Positions 46,754-56,416 of a stretch of 64,000 nucleotides of DNA are shown here, one piece after another. The stretch's first letter is position 1. Each line of letters opens with the position of its first letter. This DNA is from Pseudomaricurvus alcaniphilus (GTDB lineage: Bacteria > Pseudomonadota > Gammaproteobacteria > Pseudomonadales > Cellvibrionaceae). The translations under genes and the position numbers were made by a program. The DNA lies in assembly GCF_011440395.1 (NCBI RefSeq), contig NZ_JAAOIX010000009.1:216128-280127 (forward strand). The letters run 5' to 3'. A model generated the notes under the pieces. That model saw only the letters and a list, made by a program, of their open reading frames with translations, made no database searches and was not told where the DNA came from.

Positions 46754-47293
46754 ATGGACAGATTCCTGGCATCGGTGGAGCGCCGCGCCTACTGCATTGC
46801 CAATATGGCGGTGGGCAATCGGGAGGACGCGCTCGACCTGGTGCAGGAGACAATGATCAAGTTGGTCGACCAGTATTTACACAAACCCGAGCCGGAATGG
46901 CCCGCACTCTTTCACACCATCCTGCAGAGCAAAATCCGCGATTTCTATCGTCGCGAGCGAGTGCGCAAGCGCTGGCGAGTCTGGCTCGACCGGTTTGGCT
47001 TCGGCGACGAGCAGGATCCGCACGACGCGCCGGACCCACTCAGCCAGGCCCCCGACCCCAACCTGCAGGAACCCCAGGTCGAGATTGACAACCACCGCGG
47101 CATGGAGCGATTAAACTCCGCGCTGCAGGGCTTGCCGCCGCGCCAACAGCAGGCGTTTCTGCTGCGCGCCTGGGAGGGTCTGAGTACCGACGAAACCGCG
47201 CGCGCTATGGGCATTTCCAATGGCAGCGTGAAAACCCACTATGCGCGGGCGCGAGCAGTGTTGCAGCAAGAGTTACAGGATTACCAATCATGA
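46754..47293 (+). CDS. ECF RNA polymerase sigma factor
   Basis: This 179-residue sigma-70 family ECF factor has region 2 (ALDLVQETMIKLVDQYLHKPEPEWPALFHTILQSKIRDFYRRERV) and region 4 (LPPRQQQAFLLRAWEGLSTDETARAMGISNGSVKTHYARARAVL). It lies upstream of a DUF3619-like membrane protein. The ATG at 46754 is used; translation could start slightly earlier. It would direct stress- or envelope-linked genes; the signal is unknown. Confidence 0.88.
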   Translation: MDRFLASVERRAYCIANMAVGNREDALDLVQETMIKLVDQYLHKPEPEWPALFHTILQSKIRDFYRRERVRKRWRVWLDRFGFGDEQDPHDAPDPLSQAPDPNLQEPQVEIDNHRGMERLNSALQGLPPRQQQAFLLRAWEGLSTDETARAMGISNGSVKTHYARARAVLQQELQDYQS

Positions 47294-47369
47294 CGATTTC
47301 CAAAACCATCGACCCGGGCAAGCACAGATGCCCGCAACCATAGAAAACCGCAACCGGCGAGAGTAAGTA

Positions 47370-47900
47370 ATGGCCAACCGCAAAGATCAATCACCGCACC
47401 ACCCGGGCCAGGAGCAGGAGCAGGCGCTGGCCACGGCAATTCGCCAGCAGTTGGACCAGCAGGTGGACAGCCTGGACGCGAGCACTGTGTCGCGCCTGCG
47501 CCAGGCCCGCGCCCGGGCCATGGAGCACGCCGCCGGCCGCCTGCGCCGCCCGGCAATGCCGCTGTGGGGGGCCGGCCTGGCCAGCGCCAGCGTGTTTGCC
47601 CTGGCCATGTTACTGTGGTTGTCACCCCCCGCCTCCCTCGACGACGACGCTCTGGATTACAGCTCGCTGGATGAAGGCTCTCTGGACAACATGGAGCCAC
47701 TGTTCACCGATACCGACATCCTGCTCGATGACGAAAGCGTGGAGTTTTACGGCGAGCTGGATTTTTATCTCTGGTTGCAACGGGAAGGGTTGCAACGGGA
47801 AGGGTTACAACTGGAAGGACTGCCACCGAATGGCCTGGAGCCGGAAGAGCTGGAACCGGATCGACGCCAACGCCAGGGGCCAGACTCCAGTGAAGCCTGA
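47370..47900 (+). CDS. DUF3619-like membrane protein, possible anti-sigma factor
   Basis: This 176-residue protein has a cytoplasmic N-terminal part (about 60 residues, LDQQVDSLDASTVSRLRQARARAME), one membrane span at about 66-85, and an acidic periplasmic part with the repeats LQREGLQREGLQLEGL. The layout and its place after an ECF sigma suggest it is a membrane-bound anti-sigma factor. The similarity to DUF3619 is by general pattern. Confidence 0.55.
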   Translation: MANRKDQSPHHPGQEQEQALATAIRQQLDQQVDSLDASTVSRLRQARARAMEHAAGRLRRPAMPLWGAGLASASVFALAMLLWLSPPASLDDDALDYSSLDEGSLDNMEPLFTDTDILLDDESVEFYGELDFYLWLQREGLQREGLQLEGLPPNGLEPEELEPDRRQRQGPDSSEA

Positions 47901-48141
47901 ATACTGGCTCTGGGCCTATATTGCCCTCCCCGCTGCTGCGGGTATCGCCCTGCCGGCGGCGGCTGGCGACAGCGGCGACTTCCCCAGCGAGGCACTGCTG
48001 GAGTTTTTGGCAGACTGGGAGCTGCCCGACGGTGACTGGGTAGCACCCGAGGAGATCGCCGGCATGAACATCCCCACCGATCCGGCCGAGTCCGAGCTAA
48101 AGCCCATTGCTGGCGAGGTTAAAGACGATGAAGAGAAGTAA
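47890..48141 (+). CDS. Small secreted protein of the ECF operon
   Basis: This 83-residue protein starts with GTG 11 bp inside the end of the preceding gene. It has an N-terminal hydrophobic segment (LWAYIALPAAAGIALPAAAG) and then an acidic chain with EALLEFLADWELPDGDWVAPEEI. It overlaps the DUF3106 start by 14 bp. It is coupled to both neighbours. Function unknown. Confidence 0.5.
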   Translation: MKPEYWLWAYIALPAAAGIALPAAAGDSGDFPSEALLEFLADWELPDGDWVAPEEIAGMNIPTDPAESELKPIAGEVKDDEEK

Positions 48142-48781
48142 GCTGTTGGTCCTGAGACCGCTACCGTTGGCGCTGCTGCTGAGCGCACTGCTGTTGAGTG
48201 GCTGGTACTCGCCCTCCGCCCGCGCCGACGAGGCCCCGGCCTGGCAGGACCTGAGCAAGAGCGAACAGCGAGTCCTGCAGCGCCTGCGGGACAACTGGGC
48301 AACGCTGCCCGCCGCGCAACGGCAGAAATTACAGCGCGGCGCCCAGCGCTGGTCCAATATGACCCCGGAGCAGCGCAAGCTGGCCAGCAAGCGCTTCCAG
48401 CACTGGCAATCACTGAGTCCGGAGCAGCGGCAACGAATACGCCGCCAGTTCCAGCGCTTTCAACAACTGCCCAAAGAACAACAGGATAAACTGCGCGACG
48501 CGCGCAAAGCGTTCCAGCAACTGCCCAAGGAGCGCCGGGAACAACTGCAGTCGAAATGGCGCCACATGACCCCGGAACAGCGCCGCCGGGTCATTCAGCG
48601 CCTGGATCGCCGTCACGATCAACTGCAGCGTCAACAGGATCGGCAACAAGACTATCGCCAACAGGAATATCGCCAAAACGAGTACCGTCAGCAGCAGTAC
48701 CAGCGTCAGCAACAATACCAACAACAGTACCAACAACAGTACCAACAACAGCCGCGGGAGCAGCGCTACGACCGTCGTTAG
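48128..48781 (+). CDS. DUF3106 protein with Q-rich tail
   Basis: This 217-residue protein has a signal peptide (KLLVLRPLPLALLLSALLLSGWYSPSARA), helical repeats of LSPEQRQRI/MTPEQRKLASKRF type (DUF3106, about 40-150), and a Gln/Tyr/Arg tail made of YQQQYQQQ repeats at the end. The last part is encoded by short tandem DNA repeats (about 48700-48750). It overlaps the preceding gene and completes the ECF operon. Confidence 0.7.
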   Translation: MKRSKLLVLRPLPLALLLSALLLSGWYSPSARADEAPAWQDLSKSEQRVLQRLRDNWATLPAAQRQKLQRGAQRWSNMTPEQRKLASKRFQHWQSLSPEQRQRIRRQFQRFQQLPKEQQDKLRDARKAFQQLPKERREQLQSKWRHMTPEQRRRVIQRLDRRHDQLQRQQDRQQDYRQQEYRQNEYRQQQYQRQQQYQQQYQQQYQQQPREQRYDRR

Positions 48782-48797
48782 TCGTGCCGGTGATTAC

Positions 48798-49595
48798 TCA
48801 GGGCACCGGCTCGGGAATCGACCGCACCGATACGTCCTGCTGGATCGGATAGACAGGGGGACCAAACTGATTAAAAACGGCGACATCAGCGGCATCACGG
48901 CCGTAACCTATGGCCACATACCCGGCCCGCAATTGCGGCTGGGTGGCGTCAAAGGTATACCAGCGCCCCCCCACATAAGCCTCAAACCAGGCGTGCAAAT
49001 CCATGGGCTGCAAGTCGTATAGATAGCCCACCACCAGCCGCGCTGGAATACTGATACTGCGGCACATGGCCATACCCAGGTGCGCCAGGTCCCGGCAAAC
49101 CCCCGACTGGCGCTGATTGACCTCCACCGCCGAGATGGGAACATCGCTGCTGCCGGGCAGGTAACTGATGTTTTTGCGCAGCCAGTCGGTGATCGCCGCC
49201 ACTTGGTCGTAGCCCGCCCACTGGCCGCTGGTGATAGACGATGTCATCTTGTTAAAACGGTCAGACTCACAGTAGCGGCTGGGCAGCAGGTAAGTAAGCA
49301 CTTCCTCCGGCAGGTTTTGAATCTCGACAAAGCAGGCGCCTGGCGCCTCGTCCACCTGGTCGGCAGTCATAACATCGGCGTTGGTGTGAACGCTGAATGT
49401 GCCCGGCGGGGCGATCAGGCGCTGGCACAGGTTGCCGTAGCCGTCGGTGACTTCATAGGCCGCAATACTCGGCACCAGCCGATACTCTTCCCGCGCCACC
49501 CACTGCTGCGCACCACTGCGCGGTCGCAGCATCAACACGAAAGGTGTCGGTACCGAAATATCAAAACTTAAATCACAGCTGGTTCGCAACCACAT
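48798..49595 (-). CDS. Transglutaminase-like protein
   Basis: This 265-residue cysteine-protease-fold protein has the triad C167 (GVCRDLAHL), H201 ([10 protein letters not shown]) and D216 (TFDATQ). An N-terminal beta-domain precedes it. Such proteins cleave or crosslink peptides; the substrate is not known. The GGGAGGCGAG ribosome site is strong. It ends 17 bp from the convergent DUF3106 gene. Confidence 0.82.
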   Translation of the reverse strand: MWLRTSCDLSFDISVPTPFVLMLRPRSGAQQWVAREEYRLVPSIAAYEVTDGYGNLCQRLIAPPGTFSVHTNADVMTADQVDEAPGACFVEIQNLPEEVLTYLLPSRYCESDRFNKMTSSITSGQWAGYDQVAAITDWLRKNISYLPGSSDVPISAVEVNQRQSGVCRDLAHLGMAMCRSISIPARLVVGYLYDLQPMDLHAWFEAYVGGRWYTFDATQPQLRAGYVAIGYGRDAADVAVFNQFGPPVYPIQQDVSVRSIPEPVP

Positions 49596-49851
49596 CTCGC
49601 CTCCCGGAGGCTTGCGCCCGTTTTTAATTACCCCGCTTCATCGCCGTTCTTATTCGACGTTCAGCCTGGGCTTGCGGCTCGGACTTACTATTCGGACTGT
49701 CTATATGAACTTTCTATTCGGACTTTCGCCACAGGCTTTCAATTGGTGCCTGCAACCCTCAACGGTTCGCCGTCGGGCCTCACTGCGCCGCCCATTGCCA
49801 CCACTGATCAGCAACGGCAGCAATGGGACGGGGCTATAATTAACGGAATTG

Positions 49852-50130
49852 TTAACGGAAGAATTTCTTGACCGCGGCGCCCAAATCATCCGCCAGGTCG
49901 TCAAACTTGCCGGCCAGCTTTTCCCAGTTGTCCTCAGCCGCGTCGGCCACTTCCGCCAACTTGCCTTTCGCCGTCTTCAGCTTGGACTCCAGCTTGTCGA
50001 TTTGCTCGTGGGTCTCTATTTTTTTATCCGCCACTTCGCCCTTAAGGCGGGCCTTGAGGCCATCAATTTTGGCAGCCTGCTCGTCAATTTTGGCCTGTGC
50101 CTTCTCAATATACGCTTCTCGTTTTCCCAT
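49852..50130 (-). CDS. Small coiled-coil protein
   Basis: This 92-residue protein is mostly predicted helix with Ala/Lys/Glu heptads (AYIEKAQAKIDEQAAKIDGLKARLKGEVADKK). It has no catalytic motif. A close ribosome site is present. It resembles small stress-linked coiled-coil proteins of gammaproteobacteria, but no function is assigned. Confidence 0.6.
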   Translation of the reverse strand: MGKREAYIEKAQAKIDEQAAKIDGLKARLKGEVADKKIETHEQIDKLESKLKTAKGKLAEVADAAEDNWEKLAGKFDDLADDLGAAVKKFFR

Positions 50131-50682
50131 TTTCCTAACACTCCCTGGTTAAAGAAAAAAACACCTTGAACCTGCCTCCGGGCACCTGCTCTGGGGCGCG
50201 CCCCACGGCACTCCTGCCGCTGACAATGGCACCTTCCGGTAAACTGCGCAAGGTCTATCTTCGCCGTCGCAGCGGCCAACGCTGTTTCTACTCTGCACGC
50301 CCATTTGTGGTGCGACGACAAGGTCAATGCGCTTGCCGTCGCGCGCTCAAAGAGCATACAGCAGCGTTTATTTCCGCTTTATTACCCTGCCAGACTTGCC
50401 TGGCTTCTTGCCACACCTGGCCAGAAAAGAGCACCGAGACGGCACATCGGGGACAGGCTAAATTACTTGCCCTGCTTTTTCAGGCCACTCAGGCTACCGC
50501 CGGTAAAGGTCCATCCGTCGACCGTGTCCGCGACACCAGGGCGGGTCAAATATCAGTTGCGCCACAAATTTTTGGTCTACACTGAAATCGATAACACCGA
50601 TAAAAAGCTGCACGCCAGCCGCAGCTTGCCCGACGCTAGCACCGCCCCGGGCCACAACACCCTGATTACGAGAACAGCAGCT
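50131..50682. other. 552-bp gap, no supported gene
   Basis: The stretch between the coiled-coil gene and the diguanylate cyclase holds only weak overlapping frames without a ribosome site or family pattern. It probably carries promoters of the two divergent genes. No RNA structure was recognised. Confidence 0.5.
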
Positions 50683-51645
50683 ATGTTAAAACCGGCCACG
50701 CCCCTGGATGAATCCACCCGCATGGAGACCCTGCGCTCACTCAAACTTCTGGATACCGCACCGGAAGAGCGCTTTGACCGCCTCACTCGCCTCGCCAAGC
50801 GCATGTTTGGAGTGCCCATCTCCCTGGTCAGTATTGTCGACAGCGATCGCCAGTGGTTTAAATCGAAACAGGGGCTCGAGGCCGAACAGACCCCGCGAGA
50901 CATCTCCTTTTGTGGCCATGCCATTCTCGGCGATGAAATTTTTATGGTGCCCAATGCCCTGGAGGACGAGCGTTTCGCCGACAATCCGCTGGTCACCAAC
51001 GACCCCAACATTCGTTTCTACGCCGGCTGCCCACTGAAAGTCTTTAACGGCAGCAAGCTGGGCACGCTCTGCATCATTGACCGCGAACCGCGGGAGTTTA
51101 ACGAAGAGGACCTGAGTGTGCTGAAAGACCTGGCGGTGATGGCGGAGCAGGAAATTGCCGCCATCCAGCTGGCGACCCTGGACGAGTTGACCCTGATTTC
51201 CAATCGGCGCGGGTTCCTGACCCTGGCACAACACACCTTGAACCTGTGCAATCGCAAACAGATTCCCGCCACCCTGCTGTCGTTCGACCTGGACGAATTC
51301 AAAGCCATCAACGACACTTTTGGTCACGCCGAGGGCGACAAGGCGCTGACCGTATTCGCCGAGCAGATGCGCAAGGTGTTTCGCGATTCCGACGTTTTCG
51401 CGCGTATGGGCGGGGATGAATTCGTGGCCCTGGTCACCAATACCGACGCCTCGTCCATCGCCACGGTACTGGACCGCTTTGGCAATGCCATCGACACCTA
51501 CAACGCCACGGCGAAGCGCGGCTACGACATAAAGTACAGTGTCGGCAGCATCAGCTATGACCCGGCCAAAAAGTCCTCCATTGAAGACTTGCTGGAGCGG
51601 GCCGACAGCAAAATGTACGAGGAAAAACGGGCGGAAAAAGCCTAA
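50683..51645 (+). CDS. GAF-GGDEF diguanylate cyclase
   Basis: This 320-residue protein has an N-terminal GAF domain (about 25-160) and a GGDEF domain at about 165-315 with an intact GGDEF active site (243-247) and the RxxD product-inhibition site five residues before it (234-237). It should make c-di-GMP, in contrast to the degenerate FimX. The GAF ligand is unknown. The ATG at 50683 is chosen over the long upstream frame. Confidence 0.9.
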   Translation: MLKPATPLDESTRMETLRSLKLLDTAPEERFDRLTRLAKRMFGVPISLVSIVDSDRQWFKSKQGLEAEQTPRDISFCGHAILGDEIFMVPNALEDERFADNPLVTNDPNIRFYAGCPLKVFNGSKLGTLCIIDREPREFNEEDLSVLKDLAVMAEQEIAAIQLATLDELTLISNRRGFLTLAQHTLNLCNRKQIPATLLSFDLDEFKAINDTFGHAEGDKALTVFAEQMRKVFRDSDVFARMGGDEFVALVTNTDASSIATVLDRFGNAIDTYNATAKRGYDIKYSVGSISYDPAKKSSIEDLLERADSKMYEEKRAEKA

Positions 51646-52487
51646 CTGGCAGGCCCTGTTGCAACACCACCCTGGCGAGCCCTACCCTCGTTCGCCGGGG
51701 GCGGCGCCAGGGCAATGGAACGCTCGTGCATGGCATCAATAAAGCGCCCGGTAATATCACTGGCATGCAAGCGCTCAAAGCGAATATCGATCACGTAGGC
51801 CTTGATAATCAGGCGCAGCAGGTAGTCGTAATCGTGGCGCAACTCCACCGTGACACTGATCGGTTTCTTTAAAAACGTATAGGGCGAGGCGATGGCCGCC
51901 TGGCGCGCCAGCGACTGCACCTCTTGCACCGGAACCGAGCGCGGCAAATCAATTTTAACCACCACCATCTCCGACAATTCGCCGCTATTGGCGTTGGACA
52001 CAGCGTTTTCCAGCACCACCGAATTGGGCACCATAATGGTGTTGTCGTCCAGGGTCCGCAGCCAGGTGACACTCAGGTCGAGCTTGATCACCTCGCCGTA
52101 GTGGCCGCCAAACTCCACCATGTCACCGACCCGAAACGGCGGGTTGAAAATCATCATCACCCCTGCCAACAGGTTGCGCACCCCACCCTGGGCCGCCAGG
52201 CCAATGGCCAAACCCAGCGAACCGAGTACAGCAAAGATCACCGGCTGGGGCGGTTGGATGATTCGAAAGACAATATAGGCCGTCACCAAAAACCAGATAA
52301 CAATGCGCAGCACCGGGAACAATTGACCGAGCTGCAGGCGGTAACGGGGGTAGTGATCGATCAGCTTGTGGGTGCCGAACAATAGCACCCGCAGCAGTAA
52401 CCAGGTCAACAGCAGGGCTAGCGCTACCCGCGTAAACATGGTCAGCGAGAGCAACTCGACTATCTGGGCCAGGACATCTTGCTCCAT
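51642..52487 (-). CDS. MscS-family channel (second)
   Basis: This 281-residue mechanosensitive-channel-like protein has N-terminal spans and the pore region VLGSLGLAIGLAAQGGVRNLLAGVMMIFNPPFRVGDMVEF. Its stop overlaps the stop of the convergent diguanylate cyclase by 4 bp. Upstream on the same strand, 74 bp away, is an ATPase-like gene. Unlike the 271-residue MscS, the tail ends in a polar extension (PPPANEGRARQGGVATGPAS). Confidence 0.85.
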   Translation of the reverse strand: MEQDVLAQIVELLSLTMFTRVALALLLTWLLLRVLLFGTHKLIDHYPRYRLQLGQLFPVLRIVIWFLVTAYIVFRIIQPPQPVIFAVLGSLGLAIGLAAQGGVRNLLAGVMMIFNPPFRVGDMVEFGGHYGEVIKLDLSVTWLRTLDDNTIMVPNSVVLENAVSNANSGELSEMVVVKIDLPRSVPVQEVQSLARQAAIASPYTFLKKPISVTVELRHDYDYLLRLIIKAYVIDIRFERLHASDITGRFIDAMHERSIALAPPPANEGRARQGGVATGPAS

Positions 52488-52561
52488 ACTCTCTCTCTTG
52501 ATGCTGATAGTTGGTAAAAACGGTTAGTGCAAATAGTTAGCACAAGTCGTGAATAAAGCAG

Positions 52562-53854
52562 TTAATACAGGTAATTGGCGTTGGTCAAAAATTTATTGAT
52601 CACGTTGGAATAGAGCGGCATTAAGCGATAGGTCGCATCCGCAATTCCCTTGTCACAGCGCTGTAACAGGCACAGGTGGTGCAAATGCTCCAGCAATAGC
52701 CAACTTGAATCCTGACTGGAAAGAAACACAGCGCGGTGATCGGCAATGCTCAACTGCCCATTGGCGGCGATTTCCGCCAGGGTAAACAACTCGCCGTGCA
52801 CCAGCTGTTTCAGCGGGCTAAAGTCCATGGGTATCAGCGGCCGCACCGACAACTCCCGGCTCTCTTCACCCACAAACAGCGCATCGAGAAAATAGAAAAA
52901 GGCCAGATCCGGCTTGCCCTCGCTGAGCTTGCTGAGATCGCTCAACACCGGCGTCAGCAGGCTGGGCATTTGCCCCGCTTCACCGCCCCCATTACTGCCA
53001 CTGTTTTTGCCACCCTTATTGCCACTCTTGTTGCCACTAGCAGCCTCGGCCTCCAGGGCCAGGCCGGCGGCGCGCAAGCGCACAGTAAAACACTGGCCCA
53101 ACTCGGCTTCACTAAAGGCTGGCAGCTGGATACAGTCATCAAAATAGCGCTGCGCGCCGTAAGCGTAGCCGATTCGCTGCCAGGCGAACAACTCAAAGCC
53201 CACCACCCACAGGTGCCGGCTTTGGGTGGCGACCATCAGCGCGCCGAAGCAGCGCAGCGACTCCTCCGCCCCCATGATACGACCGGCAAAGAAATGCGCA
53301 TCGTCAACCACTATGACCCGCGGCTTCTGTTGCTGGAGGAATTCAACCAGCTTTTCCAGTGACTCGACCGGTCGCTTGCAGCCAACCAGTTTGCTCAACA
53401 TCGCCAGGGTGTCGGTGGCATCCTGGGGACGATGCGCCAGTCGACCATAGCGGAAGGATTCCTGCTCCTCCAGGCGCAGCGCCAGCTGTTGTAAAAATGA
53501 ACTGGTGCCATATCCCTGCCGGCCGACCACGGCGATGATGGTATTGCGCCCGGCTCGCCACCTTACCAGCGCCGCGTCGAAGCGCTGCAACTCAGCTTCA
53601 CGACCGATAAATCGCAAATCCCCCGCCGCCAGCGGCTCCACCGCAAACGCCGCCAGCAGGTCGTCCGGCAGCGGCACCGCCTGATAGCGTTGCTGCCGGT
53701 ACGCCGGCGCCGCCACACACAAATCGGTGAGTAGTACTTTCGCTTCCGCCGGACTCGCCGGCTGGCGACCAAGCAACTGCAAAAACCGTCCACTAACCGC
53801 TGACCAAAGGTTCGCCATTCGGGCTGTCACCGCCCACCGGGTAGGATCGTTCAT
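52562..53854 (-). CDS. P-loop ATPase-like protein next to MscS
   Basis: This 430-residue protein has a Walker-A-like GRQGYGTSS (canonical last GKS/T is not kept) at about residues 111-119 and a Walker-B-like VIVVDDAHFF. It resembles AAA/STAND-type regulatory ATPases. A low-complexity insert (GNKSGNKGGKNSGSNGGG) separates the halves. Ligand and role are unknown. The close link to the MscS gene suggests they work together. Confidence 0.6.
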   Translation of the reverse strand: MNDPTRWAVTARMANLWSAVSGRFLQLLGRQPASPAEAKVLLTDLCVAAPAYRQQRYQAVPLPDDLLAAFAVEPLAAGDLRFIGREAELQRFDAALVRWRAGRNTIIAVVGRQGYGTSSFLQQLALRLEEQESFRYGRLAHRPQDATDTLAMLSKLVGCKRPVESLEKLVEFLQQQKPRVIVVDDAHFFAGRIMGAEESLRCFGALMVATQSRHLWVVGFELFAWQRIGYAYGAQRYFDDCIQLPAFSEAELGQCFTVRLRAAGLALEAEAASGNKSGNKGGKNSGSNGGGEAGQMPSLLTPVLSDLSKLSEGKPDLAFFYFLDALFVGEESRELSVRPLIPMDFSPLKQLVHGELFTLAEIAANGQLSIADHRAVFLSSQDSSWLLLEHLHHLCLLQRCDKGIADATYRLMPLYSNVINKFLTNANYLY

Positions 53855-53990
53855 GGTTCCCCAACACTAGACTGAATTCCTGGCGCCCAGCCTACACTAA
53901 CGCTGCCGCCGCGCCTACTGGCGCCAACGTATACACTCCTGCGGCCCGCCGCTATCCTGCTGCACTAGCCTTCCGCACTTCCCTGCTGCA

Positions 53991-54836
53991 CTACCCTGCT
54001 GCACAGGTCTCAAAAACCCGCAGGCGTACATCCACGGTGACTGTTAATTGCGCCAGCGCCGCAGCCTTTTCCCGCCCCGCGGCACTGGCCCGGTGCAGGT
54101 GCGGAGTCATGGCCAACAGGTCGGCGATGGCACCCCCGCCCTGCAGCTCGAGAGGGTAGTGGATCGTCTCGCCATACAAGTGGCGAAACCCTGCCGGCGC
54201 GGATCGCTCCGCGCCGCGCTCCGGCTTCAGTATCGGGTAGATAATTTCGCGCAGCTCGCGCAAGTGATCGGGCCCGGCATCTACCTGCAGCAGCTGGCCA
54301 CCGGGCTTCAGCACCCGGGCAAATTCGCTGTAGGCAGGAAAGCCAAACACACACAGGAGCCTGTCCAGGGTGGCCGGCAGCACCGGCAAGTTGGCATTGC
54401 TGCCCACCACCCAGGCCGGCTGCCTGTCCCGCTTGGCCGCCGCCTGCACCGCCCACTTGGATATATCCAGCCCCAACAGGGCCAACTCTTGCTCGGGGCC
54501 AGTGGCTGCAGCCAGTTGGCGCAAATAGTAACCCTCGCCACAACCGGCATCGAGGCAGCTGGCCGCGGCGGGGAGGTTGGCCAGCACCGCCTGGTTAAGC
54601 GCGCGGGCAACCGGCAGGTAGGCGCCGCTGTCGAGAAAACGCCGCCGAGCGGCGACCATGGCCTTGCTGTCTCCCGGGTCCCGCGAGCGCTTGTTCTGCA
54701 CTGGCAGCAGGTGTGTATAGCCCTGGCTGGCGACATCAAAGTTGTGGCCGGCGGCACAGCGCCAGGCAGCCCCCTCGCGCCGCAGGGGGTTGCCGTCCAG
54801 CGGGCAAGCCAGAGCGCTGAAGGGGATAATACTCAT
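53991..54836 (-). CDS. rlmA: 23S rRNA (guanine-N1)-methyltransferase RlmA
   Basis: This 281-residue SAM methyltransferase has the four-cysteine/His zinc-finger pattern in CPLDGNPLRREGAAWRCAAGHNFD, then NKRSRDPGDSKAMVAARRRFLDSGAY and the SAM loop CLDAGCGEGYY. It methylates a guanine of helix 35 in 23S rRNA in related bacteria. Confidence 0.88.
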   Translation of the reverse strand: MSIIPFSALACPLDGNPLRREGAAWRCAAGHNFDVASQGYTHLLPVQNKRSRDPGDSKAMVAARRRFLDSGAYLPVARALNQAVLANLPAAASCLDAGCGEGYYLRQLAAATGPEQELALLGLDISKWAVQAAAKRDRQPAWVVGSNANLPVLPATLDRLLCVFGFPAYSEFARVLKPGGQLLQVDAGPDHLRELREIIYPILKPERGAERSAPAGFRHLYGETIHYPLELQGGGAIADLLAMTPHLHRASAAGREKAAALAQLTVTVDVRLRVFETCAAG

Positions 54837-55087
54837 AAGGTTTGTGTCCTTGAAAACGTGCGCTGCGCATAATACGCAGCAAAGGCGCGAAGCGACAGAT
54901 CAATCTCAGGCAGCTGCGGCACCCGGTCACCAGTAGCAGCTCGTCGGCAACCACCAACCTGGTCGCGGCTTCTGCCGGTCAGGCTATAGCTCGCTTCAGG
55001 CCCAGGTTCTGGCTCTCTCCGGGCCCAGGCCATAAGCTCATTGCCGATCACAGCTGGCTTTTGGTTACAGATCGCTCCGGGCACAGT

Positions 55088-55396
55088 TCACTCGATCGCA
55101 TAGCGACGCAGCGACAGGGTCTTGTTGCGGAAGACCACGCCCTCCGCTTGCAGCCGCGATTTCTGTAGCTGGTAAGCGGCACTGCCCTCCGGCAGCGACA
55201 ACTGTCCCCTTGCGTTGACCACCCGGTGCCAGGGCAGGGTCGAGCCCGGTGGCAACTGCCGCAGAGTGGCGCCCACAAAGCGCGCGTGCCCTGGGCAACC
55301 AACCAGCCGGGCAATTTGCCCATAGGTCGCCACCTTGCCCGGGGGAATCAGGGCGACCGCCTGCCAGATGCTCGCCCGCATCGCTGCCATATCCAT
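55088..55396 (-). CDS. Alkyltransferase-like protein (ATL)
   Basis: This 102-residue protein has the O6-methylguanine-methyltransferase DNA-binding fold, with PPGKVATYGQIA and LPWHRVVN. The active-site Cys of PCHR is replaced by Trp (PWHRV), so it is the non-catalytic ATL type that flags alkylated bases for repair. The ATG at 55396 or 55390 is equally plausible. Other starts upstream are not needed. Confidence 0.85.
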   Translation of the reverse strand: MDMAAMRASIWQAVALIPPGKVATYGQIARLVGCPGHARFVGATLRQLPPGSTLPWHRVVNARGQLSLPEGSAAYQLQKSRLQAEGVVFRNKTLSLRRYAIE

Positions 55397-55975
55397 CCTC
55401 TGCCCCTCATCAACCACCGCGCGGGAACCAATATTTCCATGCACAGCTATTTCCACCCACTATCTCCACCCACTATCTCCACTCCACCTGCTATCGCCAC
55501 CTACATTAATCTCTACACATGAATCTCTGCACAAGCATCACCACGAACAAGTATCCCCTGGTGGACGTTGCGGAAATGCGCCGTGCAGATACTCCTGCGC
55601 CTTACAAAACTTGTTGCGCCAGCGGCAATTTTAGGCCGGCCCCTTGTCACAATGTGACAAAAACTGCATCATCGCGGCCTCGTGTTTGTGTCGGTTTTTT
55701 TATCACTTTGGCGTTGCTTGCCTTAATGGTTCAGCGGGGTGTCAGAAAATGATCAAATCGTCACCCCTGTCACCATTGAAATTGGCGAAAAAACCTCAAA
55801 TAAGCCTGCCGACAGGGGCAAAAAGCCCGGATAGGGGCGCAAACAGGGGTTTGTACCACCCTCCGTATATTAGTGGCATGAAATATGCTGCTTTACTAGT
55901 CAAGTTGGCGAAAGCCACAACACTCTACCGACCTATCGATCTAAAGTCACAGAGGCAAACATAGAGGTAATTTCT
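55397..55975. other. 579-bp gap with short repeats
   Basis: The stretch holds a CCACCCACTATCTCCACC-type tandem tract (about 55453-55490), and farther on repeated ACAGGGGC/ATAGGGGC words (55730-55840). A 77-residue frame at 55519 with one hydrophobic stretch has no good ribosome site and was not called. This is probably the leader of the following gene; no riboswitch class is recognised. Confidence 0.5.
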
Positions 55976-56404
55976 GTGAAAGGTTCAGTTTCAAAAGAAA
56001 CACTGGCTCGGGAAAACCGTCAATTCCAGGACACCGGCGGTGTCAGCGCAGTCAATCGCAGCCACCATTTTATTCCTGCCTTTCAGGATTCAGCCAGCGG
56101 CAAGGCTTATCAATCGTGCTTTGCCGACGGCACCCCGGCGCCCATACATATACTGGAAGGGCTGCCAGATTATCTGGTCTGCGAACGCTCAGACGAGGGT
56201 GACGTAAAAAGTGCCGTCGATACTGTCACCGCGGGCTTTCTTTACGCCGGACAGTTTTACACCCGCGAGCAGGCCGCTGCCGCCCTGGCCGAGCCCGCCC
56301 GGGAACCGTCGCCAATGCCGCTGGCGCAACCCGAGATCAACCCGAACCAACAGAACTGGTGTTTTCCCACCGACGATTGGCAATTACAGGGGGCCGACGG
56401 TTAA
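55976..56404 (+). CDS. Conserved hypothetical protein
   Basis: This 142-residue soluble protein starts with GTG after AGGTAATTTCT. It has a central phrase HFIPAFQDSASGKAYQSCFADGTPAPIHILEGLPDYLVC and ends in acidic, Pro-rich sequence. No catalytic or binding motif was recognised. The FxPAFxDxxxGxxYxS...GxPAPxHxLxGLP pattern suggests a conserved family of unknown role. Confidence 0.6.
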   Translation: MKGSVSKETLARENRQFQDTGGVSAVNRSHHFIPAFQDSASGKAYQSCFADGTPAPIHILEGLPDYLVCERSDEGDVKSAVDTVTAGFLYAGQFYTREQAAAALAEPAREPSPMPLAQPEINPNQQNWCFPTDDWQLQGADG

Positions 56405-56416
56405 CGTCTCCCCCAC

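Noticed and set aside
50166..50682. Several frames upstream of the diguanylate cyclase
   Set aside because: They overlap one another, have no ribosome site and no family pattern; the GAF domain begins at the ATG at 50683.
55519..55752. 77-residue frame with a hydrophobic stretch
   Set aside because: No ribosome site, odd composition, lies in a repeat-rich leader.
55780..55970. c-di-GMP riboswitch-like words (GGCAAAC, GGCGAAAGCC)
   Set aside because: The words are out of order relative to the known class and the expected stems do not form by eye.
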